Below are positions 33,891 through 41,879 of a stretch of DNA of 64,000 nucleotides, piece after piece. Under the pieces are notes generated by a model that was not told the DNA's origin, ran no database searches, and saw only the letters and a program-made list of their open reading frames with translations. A program made the position numbers and the translations under genes. The number at the start of each line of letters is the position of its first letter. Position 1 is the stretch's first letter. The DNA comes from an uncultured Dehalococcoidia bacterium (GTDB lineage Bacteria; Chloroflexota; Dehalococcoidia; Lucifugimonadales; UBA3495), in contig CATOSK010000012.1 of NCBI GenBank assembly GCA_951812535.1, positions 1 through 64,000 of the forward strand, read 5' to 3'.

Positions 33891-34973
33891 TCAGTCAAGG
33901 TCGGCCATGCGGGGGATGACCTCGTTGGCGAGGAGGGTCATGGAGTTTACCCATTTCTCCTCGGGTTCCCACTCGTGGCCCATGGCGAGGAGGACACCGA
34001 AACCGCCAACGTCTTTGTGCAACTGGCGGAGCTTTTCCGTAACGTCGTTGACGCTGCCGACGATCCAGACGTTGTCGATGAGGTATTCAGGAGTGACTTC
34101 CTCGTCGGGGATTTCCCGGTCGCCCTTGAAGAGGCTGAGGGAGTCCATGTGGGCCATGAGGGGGATGAAGTAGCCGCGGAAATCGCGGCCGATGGTGCCG
34201 TTGAGGACTTCATCGCGGGCTTCCTCGGTGGTCTCAGCGACATAGATTTCCTTGGCGATGCGCCACTGGGAGCGGTCGGGAGTCCTGCCGGACCTGGCTG
34301 CGCCCTCCTCGACGGCGTCCCAATGGGTCTTGAGGGTCTCGGTGGGGACGAGGTTGATGCTGAGGGGGAGCCAGCCCTTCTCTCCGGCGAAGACCAGGGT
34401 CTCGGACTTGGCGGAGACGCCGGCGACGCCGATGGGCGGGTGGGGCTTCTGGTAAGGGGTCATGTGGAATTGGAGACCGATTTCGGGGACGGGCTCGGGT
34501 ATGTTGAACTTCCAGAAGGGGTGCTCGTAGACTCCAGGGGCGGGGTTCTCCCACATCTGGAGGATGAGCTCGATGGAGTCGCGGGACATGCCGCGATGGG
34601 CGCCGGTGGAAGCGTCGAAGCCGAAGACCTCGAAATCTCCGGGGAAGCCGCCGGAGCCGACGCCCCAGTGGAACCTTCCCTTGGCCAGGTTGTCCAACTG
34701 GGCAACCCGGTGAGCGATCATGAAGGGGTCGTGGTTGGGCATACAGGTGACGCCGGTGCCGAAGACGAGGTCTTTCGTGCGGGAAAGGGCGGCGGCGATG
34801 AACTGGTCGGGGGCGGGAATGTTCTCCCAGACGGTGGTGAAGTGCTCGCCGATCCATGCTTCCCGGTAGCCGAGACGGTCCAGGGTTTCCATCTGGACGA
34901 GGTCGGCTTCCATGGTGACTGCGGGGTCGGAGCCTGGGGGATGGAGGGGCATGGTAAAGTAGCCGACTTGCAT
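33891..34973 (-). CDS. LLM-class flavin-dependent oxidoreductase (1)
   Basis: 360 residues from ATG 34973; the open frame extends further but AGGG lies before this Met and the fold starts MQVGYFTMP. Luciferase-like TIM barrel: RLGYREAWIGEHF, RTKDLVFGTGVTCMPNHDP, HWGVGSGGFPGDFEVFG. Uses FMN or F420 to oxygenate or reduce a small organic substrate. LLM paralogues are abundant in SAR202 and actinobacteria. It is followed downstream by the gamma-glutamyltransferase gene on the same strand. Confidence 0.88.
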   Translation of the reverse strand: MQVGYFTMPLHPPGSDPAVTMEADLVQMETLDRLGYREAWIGEHFTTVWENIPAPDQFIAAALSRTKDLVFGTGVTCMPNHDPFMIAHRVAQLDNLAKGRFHWGVGSGGFPGDFEVFGFDASTGAHRGMSRDSIELILQMWENPAPGVYEHPFWKFNIPEPVPEIGLQFHMTPYQKPHPPIGVAGVSAKSETLVFAGEKGWLPLSINLVPTETLKTHWDAVEEGAARSGRTPDRSQWRIAKEIYVAETTEEARDEVLNGTIGRDFRGYFIPLMAHMDSLSLFKGDREIPDEEVTPEYLIDNVWIVGSVNDVTEKLRQLHKDVGGFGVLLAMGHEWEPEEKWVNSMTLLANEVIPRMADLD

Positions 34974-35062
34974 GGGAGGGCCCTCGCTTTCGATGGGTAT
35001 AATCGTTGAGGGAGTATAAACCATCGTTCCGGGGTACTCAAACGAGGGGAGACAGAGGGCAG

Positions 35063-35094
35063 TTGGGGGATGCATCCCCCAAACCCCTTTGAGA
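35063..35094. repeat. Dispersed palindromic repeat family 2, copy d
   Basis: TTGGGGGATGCATCCCCCAA then ACCCCTTTGAGA; identical core to copy c. Confidence 0.85.
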
Positions 35095-35157
35095 AACGCT
35101 GCTTGGAGTTGATGGGACGGCGTGGGTAAGGATAGTAAAACGAGGGGAATTCCAGGA

Positions 35158-35511
35158 ATGCTGTATGAAGTAGAAGTGGTCGCGGGCGGGAACAGCCCGA
35201 TGGACCTTAACCGAGTGTTCGATTTGCTGGGGGAGCCGGTCCCGGTGGTCAAGGTGGTGTCGTCCGACCTGTCGGGAGAGGATGTATGGTGCGACGTTAC
35301 AGGCTGGGGGGAGGAGGGGGCCTGTCCGGCTTACGCGGTGCAAGCGGAGGACTCCGGGGAGGGGGTGGTGCTGCTGGTTTACGGCGGGGAGGACGGGATA
35401 CGGCTGAAACCGTCGAAGGGATCGGGTGAGTGGGACCTGTCCGATGGAGGGCAATGGGGGGAGCCGTGCCTGATGCTGGGCGCGGGCACCCCCTTTGAGG
35501 GGGCCGGGTGA
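35158..35511 (+). CDS. Hypothetical protein
   Basis: 117 residues from ATG 35158 (CCAGGA upstream); the frame is also open to an ATG at 35122. No family recognised. Acidic, with VKVVSSDLSGEDVWCDVTGW and a glycine-rich end. Codon third positions are GC-rich like real genes here, but the ORF lies in an interval between two flavoenzyme genes that also carries repeats, so coding status is uncertain. Confidence 0.4.
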   Translation: MLYEVEVVAGGNSPMDLNRVFDLLGEPVPVVKVVSSDLSGEDVWCDVTGWGEEGACPAYAVQAEDSGEGVVLLVYGGEDGIRLKPSKGSGEWDLSDGGQWGEPCLMLGAGTPFEGAG

Positions 35512-35564
35512 AACGCGGTGCTAGGTGCTACATCCACACTCCGGTTGCCACCCCCCACCCTAAA

Positions 35565-35591
35565 CCCCGCCTTGGCGGGGGCAGGCTTTTT
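35565..35591. terminator. Terminator hairpin between convergent genes
   Basis: CCCCGC (35565-35570) pairs with GCGGGG (35575-35580) through CTTG, followed on the plus strand by GCAGGCTTTTT. It precedes the end of the second LLM gene on the other strand. Confidence 0.6.
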
Positions 35592-35626
35592 CCCGTCTAG
35601 GGGGAAGGGACTGATCCAGAGATCCG

Positions 35627-36793
35627 TTAGTTGTCGGCGACGGGGGCGGACTCCCGCCGGGTGAAGGCGGGCATGACTTCCCGGGCGAAGATGGAAAGCT
35701 GCTCCTTGAACTCGGGCCAGGGCATCCCCTCGGGCCACTGGAGGATGAGGTCTTCGAGGCCAGGGTACCTGGCTTCGACGTCGCGCAGGTAGGAGATGAA
35801 GTCGTTGGGGGGGCCGCAGAACCAGGCCTTTTGCTGGACACCGTCCTCGATGTAGGGAACCCGGGTTGGCGCGCCGGGAGTGCCCCAAGGGCGTCCTTGG
35901 GCGTCGGTGTAGCGGACGAATCCGAAGGGGGCAAACCACTTGTAGCGTTCGTCGTGGTAGGGGCGGACGCACTCGATTGCTTCATGCTGGCTGCTGGCAA
36001 TGTAGAAGCCTATGCCGAAGGCCATGTCCTGTCCAAGAATGACGTCGCGGCCGGCGGCCTGGGCGGCTTCGTGGAAGCCGGAGATGAGGCGGTCGGCGAG
36101 GACTTCTCCGGTGAGGGCGACGACGCCCTTGAATCCCATCCGAGCTATGTATTCGAGGGTGCGGCCGCTGGCGATGGGCTGCCAGATTTCGACGGGGCGG
36201 TTGAGGGGGCGGGGAACGAGAGTGATGTCCTCAAGCTGGTAGCCGCGGTAGGGAACGTCGGCGGGAAGGTTGTAGTATTTGCCCTGGTGGCTAAAGGACT
36301 CTTCGTTGAAGGCCTTGAGGATGATCTCGATCTGCTCCTCAAAAAGCTCCTTGTTTGCGTCGTTGTCAATGACGGGAGCGCCGAAGGTCTCGACCTCCCG
36401 GGAGTGGTAGCCGCGTCCAACGCCGAAGATGAGGCGGCCGCCGGTCATCACGTCGGCCATGGCGAAGTCCTCGGCGAGCCGGAGGGGATGCCACATGGGG
36501 ACGATATTGAATCCTGCGCCAAACTTGAGTTGGCTGGTCATGCCGGCGAGGTGGACGCCGAGGAGGGTGAGATTGGGGAAGACCTCGTATCCCTCGCGCT
36601 GGAAGTGGTGCTCGGCGGTCCAGAGGCAGTAGAAGCCGAGTTCGTCCATGTGGACCGCCAACTCCTCGGCATGGCGATAAGGACGGACGAGATGATCGTT
36701 GGGGTAACGGCGGTCGTCTGCGGGCGTGCCGTCTGAGCCGACGTTCTCGAGGTCCGTTTGTCCGACGTAAAGGACTGAAAAGCGCTTGATCAT
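35627..36793 (-). CDS. LLM-class flavin-dependent oxidoreductase (2)
   Basis: 388 residues from ATG 36793. Luciferase-like barrel: DELGFYCLWTAEHHFQREG, LAGMTSQLKFGAGFNIVPMWHPLRLAEDFA, GRLIFGVGRGYHSREVE. It belongs to a different LLM subgroup from the gene ending at 33891 (HH pair after TAE, GRGYHSRE). Substrate unknown. It diverges from an SDR gene. Confidence 0.88.
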   Translation of the reverse strand: MIKRFSVLYVGQTDLENVGSDGTPADDRRYPNDHLVRPYRHAEELAVHMDELGFYCLWTAEHHFQREGYEVFPNLTLLGVHLAGMTSQLKFGAGFNIVPMWHPLRLAEDFAMADVMTGGRLIFGVGRGYHSREVETFGAPVIDNDANKELFEEQIEIILKAFNEESFSHQGKYYNLPADVPYRGYQLEDITLVPRPLNRPVEIWQPIASGRTLEYIARMGFKGVVALTGEVLADRLISGFHEAAQAAGRDVILGQDMAFGIGFYIASSQHEAIECVRPYHDERYKWFAPFGFVRYTDAQGRPWGTPGAPTRVPYIEDGVQQKAWFCGPPNDFISYLRDVEARYPGLEDLILQWPEGMPWPEFKEQLSIFAREVMPAFTRRESAPVADN

Positions 36794-36878
36794 GAGGCGT
36801 TGTCTCCGTGGAGGGCGGGTGTTTGCGGCGGCACGGATCGGACACCCGCGAATGTACCCGAATGCCAGGCCAACGAGG

Positions 36879-36933
36879 ATTATATCACGGGGCATGGAGC
36901 GGTTATCCGCGGCGGCGAAGGGCCGGATATAAT
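36879..36933. promoter_or_regulatory. Two back-to-back TATAAT boxes in a divergent intergenic region
   Basis: Perfect TATAAT on the minus strand (36884-36879) and on the plus strand (36928-36933), each giving a leader of about 65-80 bases for the LLM and SDR genes. Good -35 boxes are not visible. Confidence 0.35.
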
Positions 36934-37007
36934 TGGCTATCCGCTAACGGCGGTAAACAGGGGAACGGACAATTTCCCGAAACTGGAGCAAGGTCAAGGA
37001 GAGGGTG

Positions 37008-37784
37008 ATGGACCTGTCATTGGAAGGCAAAGTGGCGATGATTACCGGCGGGAGCCGGGGGCTGGGGAAACAGTGCGCGACGGCGTTGGCCCGCGAGGGA
37101 TGCAGGGTATCCATCTGCGGACGGGACGCGCGGCGGGTGCAGGAAACGGTCGGAGAGTTCGCCTCGGAGGGATGGGATGCCAGGGGAAGCGGGGCGGACG
37201 TGACCGACGTCGAGGATACGACCCGGTTCTACGAGGAAACGGTGGCGGAGATGGGCTCGCCAGACATCCTGGTGAACAACGTGGGTGGAAGGCGGGGATC
37301 GATCCGGTTCGACGAGACGAGCATGGAGCAGTTCCTGGAGGGGCTGGAGGTGAACCTCATCAGCGCGGTGCGGTTGACCAAGCTGGCGCTGCCGCACATG
37401 GAGGGGCAGGGCTGGGGCCGCATCATCAACATCGCGTCCATCTACGGCCGGGAGCACGGGGGATCGATTGACTACATGACGGGAAAGGCTGGGCTGATCG
37501 CGTTTTCCAAGCACCTGGCGTTGCAACTAGCGCCCACGGGAGTGTTGGTGAACTGCGTGGCGCCGGGGTCGATTGATTTCCCGGGGAGTACCTGGGACCG
37601 GTTCCAACGGTCTTCGACGCCGGACCAGGTGAACGAATTCATCGGGCGGAACCTGCCGATGGGACGGTTCGGGTGGCCGGAGCCGATAGGGGAGACGGTA
37701 GCGTTCCTGGCGTCGGACCGGGCGAACCTGATTACAGGGGCGTGTATCAACGTGGACGGGGGCCAGTCCAAGTCGCTGTTTTAG
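37008..37784 (+). CDS. Short-chain dehydrogenase/reductase, FabG-like
   Basis: 258 residues from ATG 37008 with AAGGAGAGG upstream (an adjacent GTG at 37005 is possible). GGSRGLGK cofactor loop, NNVGG in place of NNAG, catalytic IASIYGR and YMTGK, C-terminal GACINVDGG. The substrate is unknown; its position among flavoenzymes and a hydrolase suggests catabolism. Confidence 0.88.
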   Translation: MDLSLEGKVAMITGGSRGLGKQCATALAREGCRVSICGRDARRVQETVGEFASEGWDARGSGADVTDVEDTTRFYEETVAEMGSPDILVNNVGGRRGSIRFDETSMEQFLEGLEVNLISAVRLTKLALPHMEGQGWGRIINIASIYGREHGGSIDYMTGKAGLIAFSKHLALQLAPTGVLVNCVAPGSIDFPGSTWDRFQRSSTPDQVNEFIGRNLPMGRFGWPEPIGETVAFLASDRANLITGACINVDGGQSKSLF

Positions 37785-37819
37785 AGGAGTTGGTGCGGGA
37801 CACCGAGGACCTTGGTACG

Positions 37820-37858
37820 GGGGGTAACGTCGGGGATGTTTCCCCAAACGTTACCCCC
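37820..37858. terminator. 39-bp palindrome between convergent genes, terminator-like
   Basis: Arms GGGGGTAACGT (37820-37830) and ACGTTACCCCC (37848-37858) enclose a second stem GGGGA/TCCCC with loop TGTT. The inner part resembles family 2 repeats. No T tract follows, so termination would be by structure alone. Confidence 0.5.
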
Positions 37859-37925
37859 TCCCCTGGACCTGAGTCGGCTGCGCGGGTGAGGTTCCTGCTT
37901 GGAAACGGCAGGAAATAGGCAGGCG

Positions 37926-38735
37926 TCAGGCGTGGGCGAGGGTACCGATGAACTCGCGCCAGGCGTTAACGCATCCCTCGGGGTCGGAGTGCTGGATGTA
38001 TCCGGTACCGCCGGGAATTTCGACGAGGCGGCCGTTGGGGAGGAGGTCGGCCATGCTCTGGGCGCGGTCGGCGGTGTTCATGGAACTGTTGGCGCCGACG
38101 ATGACGAGGGCCGGGGTCTGAATCTGGGGCAGGACGGGGGTGAGATCCTGGGTGGCGAGGTAGCCGAGGGTCTCGATGACGACGCGGGGTGCGGTGTTTT
38201 TCATCTGCTGGGCGTACCAGTCATGGTGGGCCGGGTCGGAGTGGCCGGGTTCGAGGCGCTGGTCAGAGGTGCGGTCCACCCAAGCGTCGATTCCCTGGTC
38301 GATGATGAGCTGGCGGTTCTCGCCGTAGCTGGTGGAAGCGGTGAAGTTGTAGGGCGAGGTGCAGGCGGTGGCGGTGTGGAGACGGTCCGGGTGGTCGTAG
38401 GCGAACTGCAATCCAATGGTGCCGCCGATGGTTTCCCCAATGTAGTGGAACTTGTCCACACCCAGTTGGTCCAGGAGGTTGAGCAGGTCCGTACCGAAGC
38501 CACTGAGGGACCAGCCGTAGTCCGGGGGCGGAACTGAGGAGCGGCCGAAGCCGCGGGCGTCAACGCGGATCACCCGGTATTGGCGGGCGAGCAACGGGAC
38601 CCATGCGTACCAGAGGCGGGAACTCTTGGCGTTGCCGTGGTGAAGGACGATGGTTTCCGGGGTGCGCCAGGGATCGGTGTAGTTGTCGTCCTCGTAGCAC
38701 ATGGCCAGCTCGCCGGGAAGGTTGGCGATGGGCAT
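37926..38735 (-). CDS. Alpha/beta hydrolase with Thr in the nucleophile elbow
   Basis: 269 residues. Oxyanion region LHHGNAKSSRLW, RVIRVDARGFGRSS, elbow GETIG (100-104) with Thr 102 where Ser is usual, acid region VIVGANSSMN, and a His in GYIQHSDPEG displaced relative to the common GHxxH pattern. Family members hydrolyse esters or C-C bonds. Whether this is an active hydrolase is uncertain. The cupin gene is upstream on the same strand. Confidence 0.8.
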   Translation of the reverse strand: MPIANLPGELAMCYEDDNYTDPWRTPETIVLHHGNAKSSRLWYAWVPLLARQYRVIRVDARGFGRSSVPPPDYGWSLSGFGTDLLNLLDQLGVDKFHYIGETIGGTIGLQFAYDHPDRLHTATACTSPYNFTASTSYGENRQLIIDQGIDAWVDRTSDQRLEPGHSDPAHHDWYAQQMKNTAPRVVIETLGYLATQDLTPVLPQIQTPALVIVGANSSMNTADRAQSMADLLPNGRLVEIPGGTGYIQHSDPEGCVNAWREFIGTLAHA

Positions 38736-38818
38736 GGGATGCCTCCTCTTCGCTCTCGTGTCCCGTCCGCCTGGCGGGGGCGGTGCCCCGATGATGCCGG
38801 ACCGGGCAGTGAAGGTGG

Positions 38819-39169
38819 TCAGTCAACCAGGGGGATGGCTATGGACACCCGGTAGTGGTCGCCGTGGACGGCGGTGGTGTGGCCGCGTCCGGTCAGGTCG
38901 TCGGCGAGAAGGACGTCGCCGGGGTTGAAGATGCGCTTGGTGCCGTCGCCCAACCCGATTTCGGCCTGCCCCTCGAGGGTGACAACGTACTGGCGGCGGG
39001 GTGCGATGTGGAAGTCCTGGAAGTCTCCGACCTCGGCGCGGCGGAACTGGATGCCGGTGGCGGCCTGCATGGCGGTGCGCTGGGCGTTGGCCACTTGCTC
39101 GTAGGGAAGGTCCAATTCCTCGAAGTGGGACTCACCGTCTTGGCCGGTGTAAACGCGTACTACCTGCAT
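38819..39169 (-). CDS. Cupin-domain protein
   Basis: 116 residues from ATG 39169 with AGGAG upstream. The small beta-barrel core reads HIAPRRQYVVTLEGQAEIGLGD then FNPGDVLLADDLTGRGHTT: cupin motifs 1 and 2 with some metal ligands (H in FHIAP, H in GRGHTT). Possibly a dioxygenase-like or sensor protein. It precedes the hydrolase gene on the same strand (84-base gap). Confidence 0.75.
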   Translation of the reverse strand: MQVVRVYTGQDGESHFEELDLPYEQVANAQRTAMQAATGIQFRRAEVGDFQDFHIAPRRQYVVTLEGQAEIGLGDGTKRIFNPGDVLLADDLTGRGHTTAVHGDHYRVSIAIPLVD

Positions 39170-39277
39170 GGTGCTTTCTCCTGTGGGAACGGTGGATGGG
39201 TGCTTGGTTGGCATGATAGCAACGGGGTTGGGGGGCGTCAATTTTGGGGAGCAGGGAAGGAGGGCAGTGAGGGCACG

Positions 39278-39305
39278 TTGGGGGACGCATCTGCCAAACC
39301 CCCGA
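39278..39305. repeat. Dispersed palindromic repeat family 2, copy e (degenerate)
   Basis: TTGGGGGACGCATCTGCCAA then ACCCCCGA. The right arm has one change that breaks a pair. Confidence 0.65.
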
Positions 39306-39321
39306 AACAGGGGCCTGGTAT

Positions 39322-40014
39322 TCAGGAGGGATTGGCAGGGAGAGTTTCCAGGGCGGTGGGGCAGAGGTCGCGGAGGCAGCAATCTGAGCAGTGGGGGGTC
39401 TTGGTGCAGACGCGCTTGGCGTGTTCGTCGAGGAGGGCATGGTATTCGTTGAAGAGGGCAGCATCAGATGGCAAAGCCTGGTGAAAAAGAGACTGGCAGG
39501 CGGGATATGTGGCGGCACCACCGGCAGGAGTGATTCCCAGGCGGTGAAGGATTGTCCGGGTGTAGGCGTCGATGACAAAGGACGGTTGTCCGGCGGCGTA
39601 TACGAGGATGTCATCGGCGGTCTCGGGACCGATTCCATGGATGGAAAGGAGCTGGGGGCGCAGGGTGTCCAAGTCCTGCGCGAGGAAGGCGTCGAGGTCG
39701 CCGGCACATTCCCGGTAAACGTGGGCCGCGAAAGCCTTCAGCTTGCGGGCTTTGGCGTTGTAGTAACCGCTGGGGCGGATGGTTTCGGCGAGGTCTTCCT
39801 CGGGGCAGCGGTGGATGGCATTAAGAGACCAGAGGTTGGCCCGCTTCATGCGGACTATGGCGAGTTCGACGTTGCGCCATGCGGTGGACTGGGTGAGGAT
39901 GGCCCCGACGACGACGTCGAAGGGACCGTCGCCGGGCCACCATCCCTGGGGGCCATAGGCCCGATAGAGACGGCGGTAGACTTCGGGCAGGAGGACTGAC
40001 GGGCCCGGCGTCAC
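39322..40014 (-). CDS. Endonuclease III-like DNA glycosylase without catalytic Lys (MagIII-like)
   Basis: 230 residues, GTG start overlapping the sfsA stop by four bases. Helix-hairpin-helix HGIGPETAD (126-134), catalytic Asp 149 in VIDAYTRT and an iron-sulfur cluster C203-x5-C209-x2-C212-x5-C218. Glu 131 stands where bifunctional endonuclease III has Lys, as in the 3-methyladenine glycosylase MagIII. It therefore likely removes alkylated bases without lyase activity (inference). Confidence 0.8.
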   Translation of the reverse strand: MTPGPSVLLPEVYRRLYRAYGPQGWWPGDGPFDVVVGAILTQSTAWRNVELAIVRMKRANLWSLNAIHRCPEEDLAETIRPSGYYNAKARKLKAFAAHVYRECAGDLDAFLAQDLDTLRPQLLSIHGIGPETADDILVYAAGQPSFVIDAYTRTILHRLGITPAGGAATYPACQSLFHQALPSDAALFNEYHALLDEHAKRVCTKTPHCSDCCLRDLCPTALETLPANPS

Positions 40015-40700
40015 AGGAGCACCGGGATGCGGTCGGCCAGGGTGATTTCTTCAGTGGTTACGTTGCAGCGGTAAGCGAGAATCTCGACTCCAGAGTCGGC
40101 GGCCCGCCGGAGGGTCTGCCCGAAGAGGGGATCGGCGTCGTCGTAAGGAGTGAAGTCCTCGGCATCACCGCGCTGGATGACGAACATGGCGGCGGTGCGG
40201 TATCCCTGGGACCGGGCGTGGATGAGGGTGTTGAGGTGCTTGACGCCCCGGAGGGTGGGAGCGTCGGGGAAGAAGGCGCGGCTATCCTCGACCAGGGTGA
40301 CGGACTTGGTCTCGATGAAGCAGGCAGGGTCGTGCCCTTCCAGGAAAAGGTCGAGGCGGCTGTCGGTGTAGGTGACTTCCCGCCGCACGGTGGTGTAGTC
40401 CGAGAATTCGGGGACACGGCGTTCCCCGATGGCCTCGGAGGCGAGGGTGTTGGGGAGGCGGGCGTCGGCGGAGCAAAGAGTGAATCCCAGGTCAACGATG
40501 GAAAGGTCGTAGGGGCATTTCCGGTGGTCGCCGGGGACGGGCTTGAGAAACATCCCGTAGCCGGGGACGAGGAGCTCGCGGAGGCGACCAGAATTGGGCA
40601 GGTGGACCATCTCCTCCTGCCCGTCCACTTCGATGAGGGCAGCGAAGCGATTGAGGCGGCGGATGAAGGTGCCGCGGACGAGGTCTGAGGGTAGTTTCAC
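40011..40700 (-). CDS. sfsA: SfsA family DNA/RNA-binding nuclease-like protein
   Basis: 229 residues from GTG 40700. N-terminal OB-like part (VRGTFIRRLNRFAALIEVDG, HLPNSGRLRELL) and a C-terminal PD-(D/E)XK-like core (RLDLFLEGHDPACFIETKSVTL). First described as a sugar fermentation regulator and later shown to bind or cleave nucleic acid. It is translationally coupled to the glycosylase gene, which fits a DNA-repair unit. Confidence 0.9.
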   Translation of the reverse strand: MKLPSDLVRGTFIRRLNRFAALIEVDGQEEMVHLPNSGRLRELLVPGYGMFLKPVPGDHRKCPYDLSIVDLGFTLCSADARLPNTLASEAIGERRVPEFSDYTTVRREVTYTDSRLDLFLEGHDPACFIETKSVTLVEDSRAFFPDAPTLRGVKHLNTLIHARSQGYRTAAMFVIQRGDAEDFTPYDDADPLFGQTLRRAADSGVEILAYRCNVTTEEITLADRIPVLL

Positions 40701-40740
40701 GGGCGTCAAAAAGGCAATGCCTGGGTGTTGCGGGCGGGGA

Positions 40741-40746
40741 TATAAT
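40741..40746 (+). promoter_or_regulatory. TATAAT -10 box of pyrF
   Basis: Perfect TATAAT about 70 bases before the pyrF ATG, in the divergent gap to sfsA. No clear -35 box. Confidence 0.4.
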
Positions 40747-40812
40747 AGCCGGAATGGCACGGAGACGCCATGCTCGGGCGTCGAGTGCAAGCTCAGAGGT
40801 GGGAAAGGCTGG

Positions 40813-41649
40813 ATGGCGAGTTTCGTTGAGCGGTTGGATGGGGCGGCGGAGGCGACGCACAGCCTGGTTTGCGTGGGGTTGGACCCGGACCCTTCCTTGA
40901 TGCCGGTCTCGGACGTTGCAGAGTTCAACCGCGGGATAGTGGGGGAGACGGCGGAGTGGGCGTGCGCGTTCAAGCCCAACCTGAGCTTCTACGAGGCGCT
41001 GGGGCTGGAAGGGTGGACGGCGCTGGAAAGGACTATCGCCTCTATCCGTGAATTGGCGCCGACGGCAGTGGTCATCGGAGACGCGAAGCGGGGGGATATA
41101 GGTCCGTCGGGGGAAGCCTACGCGCGGGCGATGTTCGGGGTATGGGAGTTTGACGCGGTTACGTTGAACGCCTGGGGAGGACGGGACACGATGGAGCCGT
41201 TCCTGCGGGACCCGGAGCGGGGCGGGTTCATCTGGTGCCGGGGGTCGAATCCCGGGTCGGGAGATCTGCAGGACGTGGAAACGGTGACGGACGAGGGAGC
41301 CGAACCACTGTACCGGCGGCTGGCGCGGGAATCCCTCCAATGGAATGGGAAGGGGAACGTAGGTCTGGTGGTGGGGGCAACAGTGCCTCAGCAGCTGGCG
41401 GAAGTGAGGAGACTTTGCCCTGAGGCGCCGCTGCTGATCCCGGGCGTGGGGGCACAGGGAGGGGAACTGGAGGAGTCGGTGCGGAAAGGCGTGGACCGGC
41501 ATGGGCGCAGGGCCATTTTTAATTCCTCCAGGGGAATCATCTACGCATCCGTGGGCAGGGACTACGGGGAGGCGGCGGGGCGGACAGCCCGCCAACTGCG
41601 GGACGCGATCAACGCGGTCCTGGAGGAGGAGGGTAAGGGGTGGCGTTAG
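40813..41649 (+). CDS. pyrF: Orotidine 5'-phosphate decarboxylase (type 2)
   Basis: 278 residues from ATG 40813. The catalytic DAKRGDIG motif, FKPNLSFYEALG and PGVGAQGGELEES identify the longer type 2 OMP decarboxylase. It makes UMP, the last step of pyrimidine synthesis. It lies about 8 kb from the pyr operon and is not preceded by a PyrR-type leader. Its end overlaps the DUF951 gene by ten bases. Confidence 0.93.
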   Translation: MASFVERLDGAAEATHSLVCVGLDPDPSLMPVSDVAEFNRGIVGETAEWACAFKPNLSFYEALGLEGWTALERTIASIRELAPTAVVIGDAKRGDIGPSGEAYARAMFGVWEFDAVTLNAWGGRDTMEPFLRDPERGGFIWCRGSNPGSGDLQDVETVTDEGAEPLYRRLARESLQWNGKGNVGLVVGATVPQQLAEVRRLCPEAPLLIPGVGAQGGELEESVRKGVDRHGRRAIFNSSRGIIYASVGRDYGEAAGRTARQLRDAINAVLEEEGKGWR

Positions 41650-41879
41650 AGCTGCGGCGGGGCGACGTTATCCGCACCAAGAAGAAGCATCCATGCGGGA
41701 ACGACCTGTGGGAAGTGACGCGGCTGGGGGCGGACATCGGGATAGTGTGCCAGAAGTGCGGCCGTTATGTAATGCTCCAGCGGCGTTACCTGGAGCGGCG
41801 GGTTAAGGCGGTGCTGCCCCGGGAAGAGCCGGAACGGGAGTCCATTCCTGACACGGGGCCGGAGAGCGCCCTTCGTTGA
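41640..41879 (+). CDS. DUF951 family protein
   Basis: 79 residues from GTG 41640, inside the end of pyrF. LRRGDVIRTKKKHPCGNDLW then ADIGIVCQKCGRYVML is the DUF951 pattern, with Cys in PCG and CxxC probably binding zinc. Function unknown. The stop overlaps the MFS start. Confidence 0.85.
   Translation: MALELRRGDVIRTKKKHPCGNDLWEVTRLGADIGIVCQKCGRYVMLQRRYLERRVKAVLPREEPERESIPDTGPESALR

Noticed and set aside
35038..35454. A 138-residue minus-strand gene
   Set aside because: It covers the family 2 repeat and has no recognisable domain; the plus-strand frame is somewhat better supported.
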